A DNA stretch of 64,000 nt from contig VZRN01006818.1 in assembly GCA_013397935.1 (NCBI GenBank), forward strand, positions 1,861,615 through 1,925,614, read 5' to 3'. Both the position numbers and the translations under genes were made by a program. The DNA comes from Dasyornis broadbenti. Lineage: Eukaryota > Chordata > Aves > Passeriformes > Dasyornithidae. A model generated the notes under the pieces. That model saw nothing but the letters and a program-made list of their open reading frames with translations. It did no database searches and was not told where the DNA came from. Positions 61,686-64,000 of the stretch are shown in pieces; position 1 is the stretch's first letter; each line of letters begins with the position of its first letter.

Positions 61686-64000
61686 CATGAGGTCAGCATT
61701 GCCCAAGAAAGAATCCTGGAGTAGCCCACAAGATAAGGGGCTTTAGAGCTTCCTGGGTTAATGTGAAAGAAACAGTCTGCTCCTGCTGTGGTTTCATGTC
61801 TGTATCAGGAACGCAAAAAGGAGGATGGACTGTGGGCACACTGCTGTTGCTAACTTCCTCTGGCATTATTACTACTTTGGCATCTCAGTTTGACTGTTCA
61901 GTTTGTCAGCTGTCTGGGACTGCTGTCTGCTTGCTGCTGTGTTGTCCTGATACGAACCTTGTGCCAGCTGCTTGTATGGGTGCCTGCTGTGGGTGGCTCA
62001 TTAGTAATATAGACTCAATCAGGTACCTGGAATAGGAGGTCTGAAAGTGAGAAAGAAGATGCCTCTTTTGAATTATTTGAAGCCCTCTGCCCAGGGTGGC
62101 AAAAGCAGCACCCAGCATTGGTTACCAAATCCAACATTTCTCTTCCTCCCTGTTCTTCAGTGTTGCTGCCCAGGGCAGTACCAGGCAAGAAAGCATTCTT
62201 TGATGAAGAGGCATAAACCATTGTCTCCTCTTTGCCAGAACAGGGACCATTATGAAAAAAAAAGATTCCATTTTGGTGAGGGCATGTGGATGGTATTTTA
62301 GAAATGCTGTACAGTTTCTGCAAAATATTTGGGGGATGTCCTAGAAAGAGTAACAATGGGACATGACTCAGTATGTGCGACACCAAGCAGTGTAAGATCC
62401 TCTCTGTTACTCACGCAGGATGGAGTGGAAAAGATCTGTCAGTAGTGTGCTGGTTACACATGTTTTTCAATTAAATACTTGACAGAAGAAAGTTTCATTG
62501 CTTTATTAGGTGTATTTTAGATCCAAGAAAGAATAATTGCTGTATATTTGAAAAACTATTCATCTCTGTGGCTTGCTTATTAGCTTAGCAGATACTGGCC
62601 CTTAGGACATAGTGGCCTGACTCCATACAAAGGGTTGCTGGAATGAACACAAATACGACAGTCTCCTATTTTAAAGCCTGTTTGTATTGCAGTGTGGTGC
62701 AAAGTGGCTGTGAATCTAAGATTGAAGCCGTTTAAAATGTCTATAACACAGTAAAAATTGCTGGCTGTTACTGTGTCATACTGCCACTCAAACTAAACTT
62801 TACATTCAAGGATAAATGTATTCACAAATCTGAGCTGCTGTTCACACACACAAAAGTGTTAATGTCATTTGAAGTTGTTCCTTCATCTGGGAAACTCCTC
62901 CTACCCTCATCTTGTCTCAAAGGGCAATTACCCTTTGCCCCTTTTCTCCAAAGGCTGTTTCTTCCTAGCTGGTGTGTTTCACCATCCTTCAAAAGACAGC
63001 AGCCCGGCTCCTACTGCCTATCTGATGTGGGCTTGACCTGACAGAATGCCATCACCCAAGGAGGGTTGAGTCTCAGAACCAGGGCTTGCAAGGGGTCTTC
63101 TCTAGTGCTCAGCCTCTGCAGTGCTAAGTGTTACTGTTTCTCTCTCCCAGCTTAGCAGAAGCACAGGAGATCCAAAATGGTCATCTTCACCCCTATCCTT
63201 ACAGGAGGATGACATTAACAAGTAGCTAGATAACCTTCAAAGGTGGGCTGAAGCTTTAATGCACAGCTAAAAGCAGTCTAAAATGTAGAGGTAGCCAACC
63301 ATTTTTCAGCCTTGCAGCAGGAAGGAGGCAGGAGGGCAGGAGTGGAGGGGCTGCAGCCAGGGAGACAGGTGAAGTAGCCTGGGGCCTGCAAAGTGGAGGC
63401 CACTGCTGGGTCATTTACCACTTACGTAGACAGAGAGTTTATACCTGGTGTTCCATACCACTGGGAGTTGCCTAATATGCATGCAAGCAGACTACTACTG
63501 CTGCTGCAGCTTGTTCCTGGCAGCTTTTGAAGTAGACAAAATGGTGAGAGAAGGCTTAGCAAACTATCAGATGGGTTTTCCACTCTAGCTCAGGAGAGGA
63601 AATGAGACTGTAAAAAGGGGTTGATTTTCTGGTGAGTTTGGCTCATCAACTCAATGAGTAATTCACTCATCTTCCTCTCAAGGTCAACAGAGTGACAGTG
63701 TGTCTCACTGTGCCCTTCATGGCCTTTTCTGTTCCAAGGTTTGCTCAGTTAACCCTTGCAGAGTTAGTGGTTTGTCCTGGGAATGCTGGTGCCTGGCCTG
63801 CCATGTTACTTGGGAATATATGGCTTGGCAGGGAGTTAAAAGTCCACACTGTGGAGGTCTGTTTCCTAGTCCCTCTCTTGTGCTACCATATGTAGCAGGG
63901 GTGGAGCCTTTGGAGCATGTGTCACATGTGGCGTGAACTGACAGCCTAATCTGAAGTCACTCCAATTGGGTACAAAGACTACTTTAGGAGAAGTTTGCCT

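Larger units (their letters stand above)
34817..64000 (+). other. MSRB3: MSRB3 intron, continues past the window
   Basis: At least 29.2 kb without the next MSRB3 exon. I looked for sequence encoding GWPSF, TDDFSYGMHRVE and the second zinc pair and did not find it, so the rest of the gene should lie downstream. The intron holds the large (ATTC)n array, a CpG-island-like region at 56040-56660, a (TTTG)n tract and small inverted repeats. The remaining stretches are AT-rich with scattered short open frames and no recognisable gene. Conserved non-coding elements may exist but cannot be judged without alignment. Confidence 0.8.

Overview
The window is vertebrate, almost certainly avian, genomic DNA. 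Spliced exons are separated by kilobase-scale introns. The interspersed repeats I recognise are all CR1 LINEs, most of them in the 3'-end form typical of birds. Base composition is AT-rich apart from two CpG-island-like stretches. There is no prokaryotic or plasmid organisation, CRISPR array or tRNA, and I recognise no endogenous viral gene.

The one gene I can identify is MSRB3 (methionine-R-sulfoxide reductase B3) on the + strand. Four coding exons are visible. The first, at 9464-9539 within an exon starting at 9413, is the alternative N-terminal exon of the mitochondrial form (MSRB3B type). The other three are common exons at 22736-22844, 24646-24723 and 34788-34816. All have proper AG/GT boundaries, and the codon phases join without error (1, 2, 2, 1). 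Together they encode about the first 98 residues, including the first zinc-binding CxxC pair. The rest of the catalytic domain, with the second CxxC and the catalytic Cys, is not in the window and should lie beyond 64000.

Layout: 1-7559 is 5' flank with two CR1 copies and a cluster of perfect palindromes. A CpG island spans 7560-8060, interrupted by a 203-base assembly gap (7657-7859). It is the likely promoter and may hide the ER-signal first exon. 8025-9412 is a short first intron. 9540-22735 is a long intron with a textbook CTCF motif. 22845-24645 is a short intron with a small CpG-rich pocket. 24724-34787 is an intron holding two CR1 copies. 34817-64000 is an unfinished intron of at least 29 kb. 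That last intron holds a pure (ATTC)n array of about 160 copies, a second CpG-island-like region at 56040-56660 and a (TTTG)n tract.

I found no clearly novel coding system. The points most worth following up are the possible N-terminal extension and alternative first-exon logic of MSRB3 around the gap, the giant uninterrupted tetranucleotide array, the orphan CpG island deep in the last intron, the CTCF motif, and the palindrome cluster near 2.75 kb.
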